Source: Straminergon stramineum | Taxonomy: Eukaryota > Streptophyta > Bryopsida > Hypnales > Calliergonaceae | Length of the DNA stretch: 64,000 nt | Assembly (NCBI GenBank): GCA_963920665.1 | Contig: OY987264.1 | Span: 31,910,906 to 31,974,905 of the forward strand | Direction of reading: 5' to 3' | Shown here: one piece after another, positions 23,463-36,177 of the stretch | Layout of the letters: every line of letters begins with the position of its first letter | How positions within the stretch are numbered: the first letter of the stretch is position 1 | The notes under the pieces: generated by a model | Told to the model about the DNA's origin: nothing | Seen by the model: only the letters and a program-made list of their open reading frames with translations | Database searches by the model: none | Made by a program: the position numbers and the translations under genes

Positions 23463-24250
23463 TTTGAAGGTTGACGTTGTTGGGCCGAGTTGCCTCGATC
23501 TTAACTGCATTTTGGATTTGATGGGATCGCCGAATGTGTCACAGGAAATTGGTCGCGAGTTTGAGGGGAGGACAAGAAGAGTCGATCAACTGCAGACAGT
23601 GCAGAGTCACGAGCAAGGAAGAGTTACCGCAGTCATCCTCACGATGACGCGTCAACTGTGAAAGAAGAGGTCTATCTCTATACACGATAGAAATTGATAG
23701 AAATTGTTGATGTTCTCGCCTCTAGACTTCTTCTGAATTCTGATACTTGCGACGTTGTGATGCATTGGTGTTATTATATAACATACTCGATCATTGCCAG
23801 CCGAAATATTTATTGGCTTGTTGGTTACCGAGTGTAACTAAGTAATCAAGAATCCGGCCGTCGGAGGATGTCATACAAAGATGCGAGCTATATGTGCCCA
23901 ACTTCTGAAGATACTTCATCGTCCGTAATGCATCATAATTCTTCACAGTTCCTAACCATGCTCAAACCCGAGATTGTTTCAGATTCCCCTACCGGATTGC
24001 GTCGAAGAGGTCTGAAGATAAGGATTGAAAGTGTTGGATGACTGCAGAATGCTTGATGAAGTTGCAAGATCAACAGGAGACATGCATGTCCAATCGCGTG
24101 ACAAAGCGTTCAGGAAGAATTCAATCAGCAGCACATCGAATTCAACATGTAATTCAGCTGCCCAAACGCTTGCAGGGGATTTCATATTGCCATGGTAGCA
24201 TTTCATTAGAGCATTTCCGAAATGAACTTGAGGACTCATGTGACTTTGTT

Positions 24251-25254
24251 TTAACCCCTGAACTTAAGGATCATTTCACGGGACAAATAGAAGTTCAGGT
24301 AGGCTCTTATGATCTCAATATTTGGCCTGATTTTTTAAAAACTTTTTTTGAAGATAAAAAAAACAGATTGGTTTTCTAAGAATAGTTGTTTTATTTCAAT
24401 TGGTGCCTAGTAGCAAAAGTTATGTAGTCTGTGCTAAAATAAGCTCTTTTCTTAGTTTGCTAAATAGCAAAACAAAACCACAAAATCTTGAAACAAAAAT
24501 TTTAATTTGTTTTAATAGATGATATTTTTATCTATATGAAAAGGTTTGTTTCATTTCATTTGGATAAGTGATGAGGAAGATATGGAGCATCTTCTTTTGC
24601 GGGAAATCATAGCCTCTTCTTGAAAAAATAACCCACATGTGGAATTTGTTTTGGTCTCACTTTTCTCATTTTTCAAAAAGAAGAAGTTTTTGAGAGGTTA
24701 AATTTCATTATTAGAACAATCTTGCCATTGGAATTAGTGTGTTTCAATTCCATCTTAGAGTTATAAATGATTTATTTTTCCTCTGTCCTATACTTACTTC
24801 TACTTAACATTAATTTAAAGAATAAAAATCACCGCTTTTTTTTTTTAAAAAATCCTATACTTTCAACTCAATAATTCAATATAAAAAATTAGAGATTCAA
24901 AATGTATAGTATAAAAAATTGAAGTTAAAAACATTCAAAGCAAAAGAATCTAGTTGAATACGATGCAAAAGAATTTGTTTTCTTCACTTTAAACGCAAAT
25001 ATCTTGCAATCTACACAAGTGAAGTTTTTGAAATTTCTTCCACACATTCTTATACTAGTCTCAACAATGCAAACATGTGAATGCACAAACATGAGTCTAC
25101 AAGCCTTGAACCTAGTTGTAGGTATGTACATACAACTATTTGAAGGTGCAAGATTAAGTATGTAGAAAAAAATCCAAAGTTTTTCTCTCTTTGCTTTAGA
25201 AATGGCAATTTTGAAATTTGTAATGAAAATAAAGGTCTTTGTTCCTTAGTCATA
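24251..25254. mobile_element. TTAA element, about 930-bp family, right end decayed
   Basis: The left end TTAACCCCTGAACTTAAGG is followed by sequence aligning with 37122-38045, for example ATTTCAATTGGTGCC..AGCAAAAGTTATG and later CCATTGGAATTAGTG. The right end (GGTCTTTGTTCCTTAGTC) is a decayed version of CCTTGGTCCTTTAGGGGTT. Confidence 0.6.
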
Positions 25255-26649
25255 GATGCCACATACCATTTGGAGCAAGCACTTTGAAAAACCATTTCTC
25301 AATGACAAATTCAAATATATATAGGCCAAGAAAGAAGATCACCATTGTTAGTGAAGGTATTTATATCATCAATAAGACATATTATGTTGGCGTAAGGAGA
25401 ATTTGGTTGTAGCAAAAGTCTTCTATCCAAAAGTCTTGATCCAAAAGTGACCATTTCTACGTTTTGGGGGCTCAAAATACAAAGGAGTTTAGAGGTTAGA
25501 TATAACCATGCTCTAGTTCATATCCAATGCTTTGGGGAATGAACTCCATTGAGGTGTCTAAGGCTTTAACGTTGGACCAAAAAGAAATGGTTGATACATT
25601 GGTGCCATGTGGGAAAAGTATATCTCAATTTGTATCATATTGTCATCAACAAGAGACCCATATAGTTGATCATTTGGGCTTTAATCTAAAAAATACCATG
25701 TCATGGAAAAGTGGCTATTATGGTGTCATAGACCAATACCTAAAGGACCCTACTTTATAAGGTGGCATGGAAAGTATGATTGCTCAACAAAAATGGGTAT
25801 CACTTGATAATTGCATTTACAATATAACCAATTCACAGTGATATCAAACAAGTGATCTATGGATGAAAATGGCCACTCCACTTCTTAGAAGCAATATGCT
25901 CTCTTAACCACAACAATCCTTTAAAATTCTCAAACCTAATAACTTTATTAAAAACATGTTAATGTCAAAACAATAAGGCCAAACCTATATTTGGCAAAGA
26001 TTAAAAATTGAAGAGTGAAAAATCTAGTCCCATTTTAGATACGATAAGCATTTTTTCAATTGCATACACTGATGAAAGGCACTTTCCATTCCAAACTTCA
26101 ACATTTGTAATCACAAACTTCAAATGAAGCATACTTTACTATTCACTAATGATTGTCGTTTTATAATGATTGTTTAAGCCTTACAGTTCATATATATTTG
26201 TTTTGCAATGATTATTTAAACCATAAAGTTCATATACCATAGTTGTTCTACAGTGATTGTTTACACCTTATGGTTCATGTACCTATTTCAAAATGATTGT
26301 TTAAATCTTAAGGTTTGTATACCAAAGCCTATTCTAAAATGATTTACAATGATTGTTTAAAAAAATCTAATATACTTTAACTATAGATATGAATGACTAA
26401 AAACTGAAATTCAAATATTCTTTTAAGTGTTCAATGCAAGATACCAAATTTATTTAACCTGAAATATAATCTCCTAATTGCCTAATACATATACATTTGT
26501 CATTGCTTGGAATGTTGTTTATAACTTTTGAAAGGTACTAAATAATTCCAAATGATATCTCCAAATCAAAATCAAATTAACTCATATAAATACAAATTCC
26601 ATTTCATACCTTTTCAAATGATAAAAAAATCAAAGCGTATATGAATTAA
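25255..26649. other. AT-rich intergenic DNA; contains a 45-bp tandem array
   Basis: A 77-codon frame at 25527-25760 is unrecognised. The only structure seen is the array at 26150-26365. Confidence 0.35.
26150..26365. repeat. Four to five degenerate units of about 45 bp
   Basis: Each unit has the order AATGATTGTTTAAACC, TTA-GGTTCATATACC, then a T-rich spacer. Confidence 0.6.
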
Positions 26650-26650
26650 T

Positions 26651-28223
26651 TTAACCCCTAAAGTTCTTTGGGTCAAAAATTAGAAACTATTCATGAAACT
26701 ACTCAAAATTCAAATTTCTAAAAATAAGTTCATAAATCAAATTTTATACATATTTTAGAATTTGCAAATTTAGAATCTTATTATTGATTGGTATTAGGGT
26801 CTCACATATAAAAAGTTGGGATCTGAAAGTGATGCATGTGTGAGATATGATTGAGTAAAGAGCAACATGATGTCTTTAAGGCTACCCAATTTTTTGAAAA
26901 TGTGACCTTATTGAGCTTTTCAAACCCCTGACTTGAATTTTCCTTTGCAAAAAAATCTACAACTTCATATTTGAATAGATTGAGCCTCCAATGAAGAAGT
27001 AGTATGTAAATTTTCAAAGCAAAATACCACATGCCCAAATTAAAAGTCAAAACCAAAAAAATGCATCCTTGTAAAAAATAGATTCCCAAGAAGATTGTTT
27101 GATTTTTCAATCTTAAGAAAATTGAAAAAGAAAATACAAAATTTGATACTTGACTTTAGATGCCCCAAAACATCTCAACCATTTTGAAATTAAAGGACTA
27201 TTAGGGATTCAGATATAGACTTGGATTTAAAAACACATGAAATGAGAAATTTAGTAAACTAATTATAACTTGAAGCTCATGTAATTTAAATATATTTATG
27301 TGAATGATATGCATGTGATCAAAACATTAAATCATTGGTTACATATTAAATTGGTGCATTTATGATACCAAACTCTAAGGACATTAATCTTGTGTATATT
27401 TCTACTTTAGATTGTATAAAATTAAACCAATACCAATGTGAAATCAATATATAAAGTAGGAATCCATGTGTTACACCAAATTTGAGATCTGAATAAATAT
27501 TTACATGGCTCAATAGTTGTATTTTTTCCAAACCATCCTTATAGGCTTCAATTTGCACCATTTCACTAGACATTTGTGAAGAGCAAAGTACAAGATGTAT
27601 AGAAATAAAGAAAAAAGAGTATTTCAATGTCTTTGGATGTTACATAACTTTATAAGAATTTTTTTTTCTAAAAGTAAAATTCCAATTCTAATGCACAAGT
27701 TACTCAATAATTGGTGGTTTTGATTTTCCTCAACAAACATTTTAACCTTCCAAGGAAAGTGTGGACCTTGAAGGTTTGATGGGTGACTTCATTGTTAACC
27801 CTAGAGGGATGCCAAGACATTTTGTATCCTTTGGAAGGTCAATAGACTTAGTGCATTTTACAAAAATTCTTTAAAATAAGCATTTTAGTGAATTTTGAAG
27901 TTGAGGATCTATAACCACATTTCAAAATATGGACTGAGATGAAAATTTTTCTTTACACTACAATATTCTAAACTATAATGTCCATTTATTCTGAAAATTT
28001 TAGATTTTTTGAGTATGATTTGTATTTGATATGAATTTTTAAAATTTTTTCTTCATAAATTAATGGTAATTTAAAAAAATTTATGACAAATGAGACATGT
28101 GGTTTTATCTCTGCAAAATAAAACCAAAAGAATTCACTCATAAATAGAAAACAAATGGAGGATACAAAGCGAGGGACTTTTAAGTTTGACCACTAGCTAT
28201 AGACTCAATCTTTAAAGGGTTAA
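26651..28223. other. Stray TTAA-type element ends in AT-rich DNA
   Basis: TTAACCCCTAAAGTTCTTTG at 26651 resembles the left end at 43767. TTAACCCTAGAGGG at 27795 and AAAGGGTTAAGAG ending at 28223 could be the ends of one 429-bp element. Partners are not certain. No coding similarity is visible. Confidence 0.3.
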
Positions 28224-29052
28224 GAGTAGAAACAAAGAATGCAACTATTGGTCTAATAATTGGAGTATTTTGGTGACTACCTTGGTTATATGGGCTACAT
28301 CCTTCCAAGGCTAAATATTTCACTAATATGAAACATCATGCTTGAGATTATAATTAATTGACAGTCAAGGTTCTCAAATAAATCTTATATCTAAACCAAA
28401 TACTTAGAAACATGATTTCGGAGTAAAGAAATTTAGCATTCTTCTCAATCTAATGGAGTATAGAATACTTGACATTCTTTTCAACATATGAGATGTATTA
28501 AAAAAACATACTTTAGATATTTTTCTAAAAATGCAGTACTACTAGTTTTAAACCTTGGAATGATGGAACCTATGACCATGTAATCTTCTTCATTGTCCCT
28601 TGCTTTGTTTACTTTATATTGCCTCAGAATTTAAGTGATAATTATTTCATTTTATTTTTCAAAGATGAAATCACATGTCACATCTGTGAGTCATAAAATT
28701 TTCAAAGGTATTTGCAATGATTTCAAATTACCATGAATTTTCATAGAAAAAGTAAAGAAAATCCATGTGTAATTCACTATCAACCCCAAATAACTGAAAA
28801 CTTCTCCTTCTGTGTAAATTGCAGTGAAGAAAAATTACGAGACCAAGGTAATAGGCCGGCATGAGGCCATTCTTGGACACCCCCATAAGGCCATTCTTGG
28901 ACACCCCCATAAGGCCATTCTTGTGTGTTGAGACTATGAGAATTTTCTCTACCAAAAAATTAAAAAATTGTTTATCATATCGTCGAGCAAGCTTATTTTG
29001 TCACCCCAAAGCCACATTCGAGCTCCTCTGCCGTTCCAGGGTTAAACAAAAC
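28224..29052. other. AT-rich flank downstream of SMO2
   Basis: The only notable structure is a short tandem repeat at 28861-28925. GGTCTAATAATTGGAG and GTGACTACCTTGG near 28250 recur at about 50900. Confidence 0.35.
28861..28925. repeat. 24-bp tandem repeat, 2.7 copies
   Basis: The unit ATAAGGCCATTC plus TTGGACACCCCC occurs at 28861-28884 and 28885-28908 (one difference), and partly at 28909-28925. Confidence 0.9.
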
Positions 29053-29062
29053 TTAAGGTAAG

Positions 29063-29256
29063 AGCACCTGAAAGCGTCCCTGCACCTAATTGCGTCAGAT
29101 TCTACGTCAGGAATTCATTCTAGAACATAAATGTAGCTGGACTGTAGACCTCTTATCTGTTAAGGTCAAAAAAAATAAGCTATGTTCTAATTACTTACAT
29201 TTACAGCCTGAAATGATTATGCTCTGTAGAATCTGACGCAATTGGGTGCAGGGACG
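29063..29256. mobile_element. MITE just downstream of SMO2
   Basis: From 29075, CGTCCCTGCACC and the following bases to GATTCTAC are inverted at the right end (one mismatch in 31), finishing GGTGCAGGGACG-like at 29256. The 8 bases outside each GTCCCTG end (CTGAAAGC and GAGAAAGC) agree at 6 of 8, as for an old hAT-type duplication. The same family, inverted, is at 10507-10720, and both copies are preceded by TTAAGGTAAGAGCACC. Confidence 0.65.
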
Positions 29257-29502
29257 AGAAAGCCGAATCTAGAGACAATTTAAAAGCTGCTGATTAGGAG
29301 GCCACACGTGTAAAGATAAAGCAGGATACTCTGCAGTAAAAGCATTCTGCAGAGGGAAGAATCCTGCCTTTCTGGTAAACACTAAAACTAGCAGACATGA
29401 TTGACGATTTGAGTTTGCAGAGAACCTGCAGAGAAAAGATATGCAGGTCAACATCAAAGACAAAATGAACTGACACAGATGCGCAACAGATTAATTAACA
29501 TA

Positions 29503-29508
29503 TTTATT
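29503..29508 (-). terminator. Candidate polyadenylation signal of SMO2
   Basis: AATAAA on the minus strand lies about 405 bases past the stop codon. It is the only canonical hexamer I noticed in a plausible position. Confidence 0.35.
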
Positions 29509-29912
29509 CCTATCAGAATCAATTCCTTTGAGCGAGTCCTAGTCATCGATACAAACATGTAAAACGGGAAATTCTTGGTTCCTGTTAATCTTTTCACACG
29601 ACTAGCAGTGATTATCGATTTCAAAAATGACTTGTAATGTATTTCTCATCTCTTCTACTCTACAATGGTCTTCGTAACACCAACAGCCACTCAGTGGGTC
29701 GAACATTTGCACCATAAATCGCTGCTGCTGCTGCTGCTTCTACACTCCCATATACAGACGACCTGTGACCGCAACAAACGGCAAGGCACAGATGGCCAAG
29801 CACAGGCAGCAGAAAACCAGATTCTGGAAACTCCATCTAGGTCTCACCATATTTCCACTGCTAATTCAAAGAGTTACAGGGACAGATTCACTAACTACAT
29901 CCACGCTTCCTT

Positions 29913-32900
29913 TCAGTCCGTCTTTGGCACCTTCTCCTCCACATACTCATATTGATGTTCAGCGGCCTTCAAAGCCTTCAGCTTTCTGTATCCCGTGTCT
30001 GTTCCGAAAATCCTGAAAAAGGTGTACCAATCGGTTAGAAGCCGGAAACTCAGTTCCATAAGAAAATCCCTTGTCTGCCCTGTTAAACGTTGCTAGCAGT
30101 GAAAACCAGATGATGAGCAGGGTTCTTCCAGAATGACTATTATACAAGGACAATCTGAAGATCACAAATCACGGTTTCATATGGCATATAGGAAAAAATA
30201 TTGGAAGAGAAAAGAAAAGGAAAATAATACACAAGCATTTGTGTAGAAATATGGACCATATCGTCTTAACAACCAAGCTATCTCGCTTCACTCCACAAAA
30301 CACATACTTGACTTAAGAAACGAAAAATCGTGTGAAATAAAAGGAGATAGGATTAAAAAAGGAGTACGGTACTCACCAGTCCATGTAGGTGAATGTCGAT
30401 GAGTAGTTTCCGGACTTCGTGTACAGAAGCCGATGGTGATAATCGTGAAAGTCCGCACTGTTTCACAACCATGTGTAGAATAGTGAGTTAGCACTGTTTA
30501 CAGTGGTGGTCTAGAATGACAAGATGCATGAGATCCTCAGAACAGTCGAGAAAAAAACGTACAGTGAAGCGAATGTCAAGCAGAACGTACCCTCCATAGA
30601 TTGGCAAGTATCTAGAAAGACTCCATGGAAAATCATAACCGCAATGGGCTTCCACGGTTTCAATGACTCGCAAGCTCATCCACAGCCAGAGTGTCAGAAG
30701 GTGAGGACCAGTGATGGCAGGTCCAAAGATGGTAGCAAAGCCAAGAAATAGAATCTCTGCAGGATGGGCGTACTCAGATGTCAATCCAAAAGGAGTGGCA
30801 TATCTGCATCAAATGCACACGAAATAAAACCAGGTGATTACTCAATCCGTGCATGCATTATTTTATCCATCACAACAACTGAATTTCTACGTGTATGTGA
30901 AACAAAACATATTACAATACATGAGAGATCCCTCTGCCCAAATTTTACTGGTCAGGCATTCCAAAGTATTGAAAACATAGAAAGTCGGTTAAATATTCAA
31001 GTTCAGAGTAGAGGGCACACACTCATGATGGACGCTATGCACGTGCTTGTAGAGCCACTTGGTGTGCAGAATACGGTGACCCCAGTAGAAGATGAAATCC
31101 TCTAAGATGAAGTAGGACAAGATTTGAAAGCAAACCACGTTCCTACAAACCAAAATCTTTACTCATGTCAGTAATAATGCACATATAGACACCACACAGA
31201 AATAGAACATCCTGCAAACATGAGATTAAACTCAGAGGAAACTAATTCCAGATTGCAATGACTATGATTTAAAGCGGTTTCCACTTTGCAAGGCTTACCA
31301 AGAAGGTAGAGGCAAAGCACTGGTGAAGCCCATGTACTTGAAGACCGGATATGACCCGACCATGAGGGGCAGATTCACGCAGATGTGGTACAGCAGAAGC
31401 TTCAGAACACACTTCTCCTGCGCTTCTACAGAGTTTACCTTTCCCTGTAGTTGATATGGTCCAGAGAAAATATAAAAGGAAGGTTGTAGAAGGATAACAG
31501 AAAACCAGCATCATCCATAAATACAATGCTGTAGCCAAGGTACCCATTGTACCTGTATCTTGTACTTCCGCTGGTAGCCCAACCTCTCCATAACAATGAA
31601 AGGAAGCCCGGAAAGAAAGAAAACGCTCTCATGGATGATGAAGCTTCCCAAGGACGCCAGCTGGAAGTCAGTGAAGTTGTTGACCAGGTACTGCGACCAC
31701 AAACAAACTTACAACGTTAAAATAATCCTGCAGTGACCACAGAAACACAAATTATGGACTACGCGAACAATCAGTAATGTAAATTAACCAGAACGAAAGC
31801 ATCCAGACCACCACCAACGAGTTAGACAATCCTCACCAAATTCACAGCACTGTCTTATTTACGTGCTGCTCTAAGGCTATCATCAGTAAGCCCTCAAATT
31901 AACTTAAGCAACAGCAAACAGTCCATAAGTGGAGAAAATTAGTTAGGTCACAGTGTAGCTTCCCCGCAGTACATCTTCATACCAAACCTTTCGGAATGTA
32001 CAAATCCTTAATGATCACTGGTACTATCTCACATTCCTCACGCACAAAGGACCAAGGAAAGGTTACAAAAACCGTTAGGAACCTGATCTCGGCTGATGTA
32101 CTGACCCCTGATATCTACGGGGTGGAAGCAAAACTTGGCTAATGTCTAAAGCCACTGTTAAAAAGGAAAGGGATTATAATGGCCTACAACCTCCCACAGT
32201 GAAATTGCGGGAAAAATCCATAGAGTCACAAAAAAGTCGATCTAAAGAGAGTTTGGCTCTTGGACCCAAAGCCATCTCTCCACAACTCTACAGCGATCTC
32301 CCCCAAACCATACTCCCACATATGTTAAAACATTATCCTCTATCTTTGTTCCTGAGGACAAAGCCACGCTCTGTGCAATACTACTGTTCAAATTTGCTTG
32401 ACATTTCCAATGTCCATCACACCCAATCATCATATCCATACCCTACATAACGAAGAAGCTCCCCCCTCCCAACATACCGATACTCCCAAACTCAGGATTA
32501 GGGCTCAAACTGCCTCTCAAGTTCTAACAAGAACAGACGCGCAGTGCACTTCTCCAATCTCCAACGGTTTCAAACGTCACACGAGCGATGTGTACGACCT
32601 ATTTAAAGACAATCTTGAAAAAACACCGACATACCAACAGTGTCCGAGCAAATGCACAACAAAAACCATGAAACCCGAAATCCCCCTCCAAAAGAATCAC
32701 AAGAACCGACAGCAACACCCAACCTCTGATCTATTCGCTCCAGTCAATGGCGCCCCCCACCAAGATCTCACGCCAAATGCAGTCCAAACCCAAAGGGACA
32801 CAATTCGAACGCAAAATGCGCATCGCGACCAAGAAACGACACCAATCTTTTCCCAACCCAACAAGAAATAAGAATCTCACCAAGATTAGTAACCACAACA

Positions 32901-33169
32901 CTCCCCAGTACAAAACTCTCGCACACACTCCACCTCACACCACACTATTCAGCATCCATCACCCAAACTCCATCCTCAAAACCTCAAACCCCCAAAAGAA
33001 GCGCAACCACACAAGCAATCACCATCACCACAAACACTCACTCACTCACTCCCGCACACACGCGCACACACAGCGAGACTCATGTAATCGGATATCCCAA
33101 GTGCGGGATCGCCAATGCATTTCGCAACCCAGCACTCACCAACCATCCTTTTTCCAAAGCGGACGCCAT
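29913..33169 (-). CDS. SMO2: C-4 methylsterol monooxygenase, SMO2 type (ERG25 family)
   Basis: Seven exons (complement): 33140-33169, 31553-31690, 31299-31444, 31023-31142, 30591-30803, 30377-30457 and 29913-30012 (stop TGA 29913-29915). All introns are GT-AG and the frame closes to 275 aa, close to the roughly 266 aa of Arabidopsis SMO2. The start is the ATG giving MASALEKGWL, which matches the short conserved N-terminus of plant SMO2. The enzyme is an ER-membrane di-iron oxygenase that oxidises the 4-alpha-methyl group of sterols during C-4 demethylation. SMO2 acts on 4-monomethylsterols, SMO1 on 4,4-dimethylsterols. The three histidine clusters are present: HRILH (127-131), HSVHH (140-144) and HDYHH (220-224). 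Hydrophobic stretches at about 18-45, 70-90 and 160-190 fit membrane segments. TSEYAHPAEI and ADFHDYHHRLLYTKSGNYSS are SMO2-like rather than SMO1-like. The first intron is 1449 bp, the others 108-364 bp. No defect was seen. Exon assignment is mine, by splice sites and family resemblance. Confidence 0.95.
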
Positions 33170-33620
33170 ATCTCGGGTCCGTTGCAATTCCAACCCAAAG
33201 CTCTCTCCTCGTCTTCTTCGTCGTCTGCTTGAGATTCTTCCGCTTCGTCTTCTTCACGGGAAGAATAACGAATTCACCAGCCGCAAGGTGTCAATGCGGG
33301 GCGTCCATTCCATGCATCCGAGCGGCGAGACCGACGAAGGCTTCCAAGGGAGAGAGATTGGTGCGATTAGAGCGATTCATGCAGCCGCGAGGGGGATCTG
33401 GCTGGCTGGCTGGCTGTAGGGGCGGACGGAACTTCAAGAGCCCTTGGCTAGCTGGAGATGTCAGAAACCGGCCGCTACCGTTCGTTGGAGGAGACGGGCA
33501 CAGACGCAGAGAGACGTGGGGGGACGCGGGCAGGCGGTTGTCGAGGTGGGATGGGGTGGGCCAAGAAGATATTTGGTGAGTCACGACAGGACCACGTTTG
33601 CTTGAGTTGTACAGTCGTCG
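33170..33620 (-). promoter_or_regulatory. 5' leader and GC-rich, CpG-rich upstream region of SMO2
   Basis: Immediately upstream of the ATG the sense strand is purine-rich (GAAGAAGACGAAGC and GACGAAGAAGACGAGG near 33190-33250). Bases 33280-33560 are the most GC- and CpG-rich stretch of the window. No TATA box was seen on the minus strand. This looks like a TATA-less housekeeping promoter; the transcription start is not determined. From 33620 to 34145 nothing else is seen besides a G run. Confidence 0.5.
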
Positions 33621-33985
33621 GATTAGTGTGTATGGAAAATAGTCTCGGTAAGTTATGTATTTTTGCCTTGCAATGAAATTCCGTTTTCATTTGGGTAAAT
33701 TTTAAATTTCAAGAAAATTGAATTTTTTTTTTAAGTCTGACTGAAGGGGGTTATTTTATTCTTTTTGTTGGAGTGGGGGTATAGTTGCTGAGGTAAGCTG
33801 ACGTATGATAGGAAAAGACTACTCAGCAGGGTTGTGTTTTTTTAAAAGACTTGGACAATTTCCATTGCACATAAGGAAACAGTGCAGCAGACCCTACTCA
33901 GAAGGTTTTAATAGGCTTTGAAATTATTGTGTTCCAATCAGTACTGGTAGTATATGCACCAACTACTTATGGCCGTGGGTAGATT

Positions 33986-34004
33986 GGGGGGGGGGGGGGG
34001 GGGG
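33986..34004. repeat. 19-base G homopolymer
   Basis: It is an uninterrupted run of G, followed at 34028-34043 by four TGAT units. Length may be unreliable in the assembly. Confidence 0.9.
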
Positions 34005-34145
34005 AGTAAACAAGGAAGGGTTGGAATTGATTGATTGATTGATGAAGCAGCGCTTGGGGGTTTTACCGGCTAATGCAGGAGGTCCACATCATGAAATGCA
34101 CACTTTTTGTACATTTCTCTTCTTCTTTTTATTGCACCAACAATG

Positions 34146-35080
34146 TTAACCCTTAAACGCTGACGCGGACGTTTGGTGTCCGATCTTTCAAAAAAGAAGT
34201 TTTGCATGGTTGACTTTGTTTGTTAGAACAATTTTGCCATTGGTATTAGTGTATTTCAATTTCATCTTAGAACTATTAATGATTTACTATTTCTTTCTAT
34301 CTTGTACCTACTTCTATTTAACAATGTTTTTAAGAAAGAAAACCATTTTTTTTATTCAGCCCTATACTCTCAACTCCATTCTTCAATATAGAAAATTACT
34401 AAATCAGAATGAGTTGTGCAAAAAATTTGAAGTAAAAGAGGTTCAAAGCCAAAAAAGCAGTCAAAAAAGCAGTGCAAATTAAACTTTATTTCTTCACTTT
34501 AAATGCAAATATCTTGAAATCTACATCGTCAAACTTTTTGAAATGTGTTCCAAACTAGGCAAATTTGTGTGAACTATGTTGGTCCTTCTGGTCCTTCTTT
34601 GCGGTCTTTGGAACCTTGTTGGCTGTTGTCTTTAGTTATTTGAAAACATCAATATGTTCGTCAAAGCATTCGCCTCGACACTGAATAGGGATATTAATGG
34701 GACCCATACTAATTAATTGACATTCTACACTATATAATTATCTACCTTTATTGTACATCAATAGTTATTGAAGTGTCCAAGAGATGTACATCATGTTTCA
34801 AACATCTATAGTTTTCTTCAATTAATCCCTTTAATTTTTTGATTCTCTTAATACCCCTATTTAGTGTAGTTTTGTGTATAGGTTCCCCTTGCAATGAAAA
34901 TTGTTCATGTAATTCCAAAAAAATTGAAATTTCTTTTACACTTTCTTATAATATTTTGATGCAAGATCCTATGATTAGATATTAAAATAAAACTACTAAA
35001 TTGTTTTTTGCTCTTTGCAATAGAAATGACAATTTTGAGTGTTTTTTTATGAAGAAAGACTTGAGGACTTTATTGATTGG
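34146..35080. mobile_element. TTAA element relic, about 930-bp family, chimeric left end
   Basis: TTAACCCTTAAACGCTGACG at the left is the terminus type of the 370-bp element at 50448. From about 34225 the interior instead aligns with the 930-bp family (GCCATTGGTATTAGTG, TTGTACCTACTTCTATTTAAC). The right end is decayed. It suggests recombination between families or an internal deletion. Confidence 0.5.
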
Positions 35081-35387
35081 TAACTTTGGAAGGATAGGCT
35101 TATGATCACTTTTTCAAACCTTGAAGTTCTTCTCTTTGCATACTTCCATTTTGGAACTATTTATCAATGAAATTTTTGTATATATTTTTCAAAGATGTAG
35201 CTATATGTTGTCTAAGTTGTATAAATTTCAAATCTTTTATGAAAATTTCAAATTTTTATGAATTTTTGAATATAAAGTGAAAGAAATTAATATAAAATTC
35301 AAAATATACTTTAAAAAAATCTGATTTATTTCTGTAAGTAGGAAGTGTAGTTAATATTAGTACTTGATCTTCTCATGAGTTTCAAGG

Positions 35388-35978
35388 TTACCCCTAGAGT
35401 GCTCCAACATCCAAAAAGTGGACAATGAACAAATTGAAACTATTCTATCTTCTCATTACTACTGGATGAAAGTCATCCTAATTTCGGGGATCCATTATCA
35501 AATCATCCTACCGAAGGGATAGATTTGGTGTTACTAGAGTATATTATTTTTCTCTAATTACAAATATGCAAGTATGTCATGTGGTTGACCAAGCCAAAAT
35601 TGCATTGACTTTAGTTCAAAACAGAATTTGCCAAAATGAGGTCATAGATTTTAAGAGCACAAAAATTTCACAAAAATCACCATTTGAAGAGAACCTCATT
35701 TCAAATCCATTCCAACAAACTTTACTCCGAAAAGGATAGTATTTTGCTTGTAATTGAATTTAGACAGAATTCTGAAATTTCCCTTTCAAAATTTATGAAA
35801 AAAAATATTGATAATAGCATTGGTGAATCTGACCGCACAAATGGAATCTAAGTTACAACTCACAGTCTACAAACTTTTGTTTGTATGTCAGTTCCAAAAT
35901 ATGCTTCCAAATAGCACTTTGTAATGATTTTTCTCAAGTCATCAATTGTAGAGATGATTCTAGATGTTCCAGGGTTAA
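35388..35978. mobile_element. TTAA-type element, 480-590-bp family, copy 2
   Basis: The right end is TGTTCCAGGGTTAA; the left end has decayed to GTTACCCCTAGAGTGCTCC. Over most of its length it matches 40016-40601 in reverse orientation. The right TTAA lies at 35975-35978. Confidence 0.65.
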
Positions 35979-36177
35979 TGTTGTACTTGATCGCCACATG
36001 AGTGAGTAATTTGACCCCCAATATTAACTCTGGTAATGACAGGTAGCTTGGATTTGGGGACGAAAGGACCACATTGACAGAGTATAATTCTAACTTAATT
36101 TGAAACCAAAAAAAACACTGACCTCATAAGTTAAGCTTACTGTAGACAGAGGATAAGGCAAAAACACTGGAGGAGGT

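Larger units (their letters stand above)
21960..24250. other. Less AT-rich island, possible unknown gene, split by a transposon
   Basis: Bases 21960-22818 and 23463-24250 have balanced composition unlike their surroundings and look single-copy. They are separated only by the TTAA element at 22819-23462 and bounded on the right by another at 24251. Removing the inserted element joins them at a TTAA. Open frames are short (37, 65, about 86 and 113 codons) and resemble no family I know. A non-coding transcript, a decayed gene or poorly conserved exons are all possible. Confidence 0.4.

Noticed and set aside
24038..24379. 113-codon plus-strand frame as a gene
   Set aside because: Its second half crosses the TTAA border at 24251 into a transposable element, so the frame is fortuitous at least in part.
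28861..28925. Short spaced repeats as a CRISPR array
   Set aside because: Contiguous 24-bp tandem units without spacers in a plant nuclear sequence.
29665..31105. Plus-strand open frames opposite SMO2 exons
   Set aside because: Shadows of real minus-strand exons; no family resemblance.
32142..33579. Plus-strand open frames of 102-161 codons opposite SMO2 intron 1 and promoter
   Set aside because: They lie across the intron and CpG-rich upstream region of a well-supported minus-strand gene, overlap one another in several frames, and have low-complexity composition produced by strand skew.
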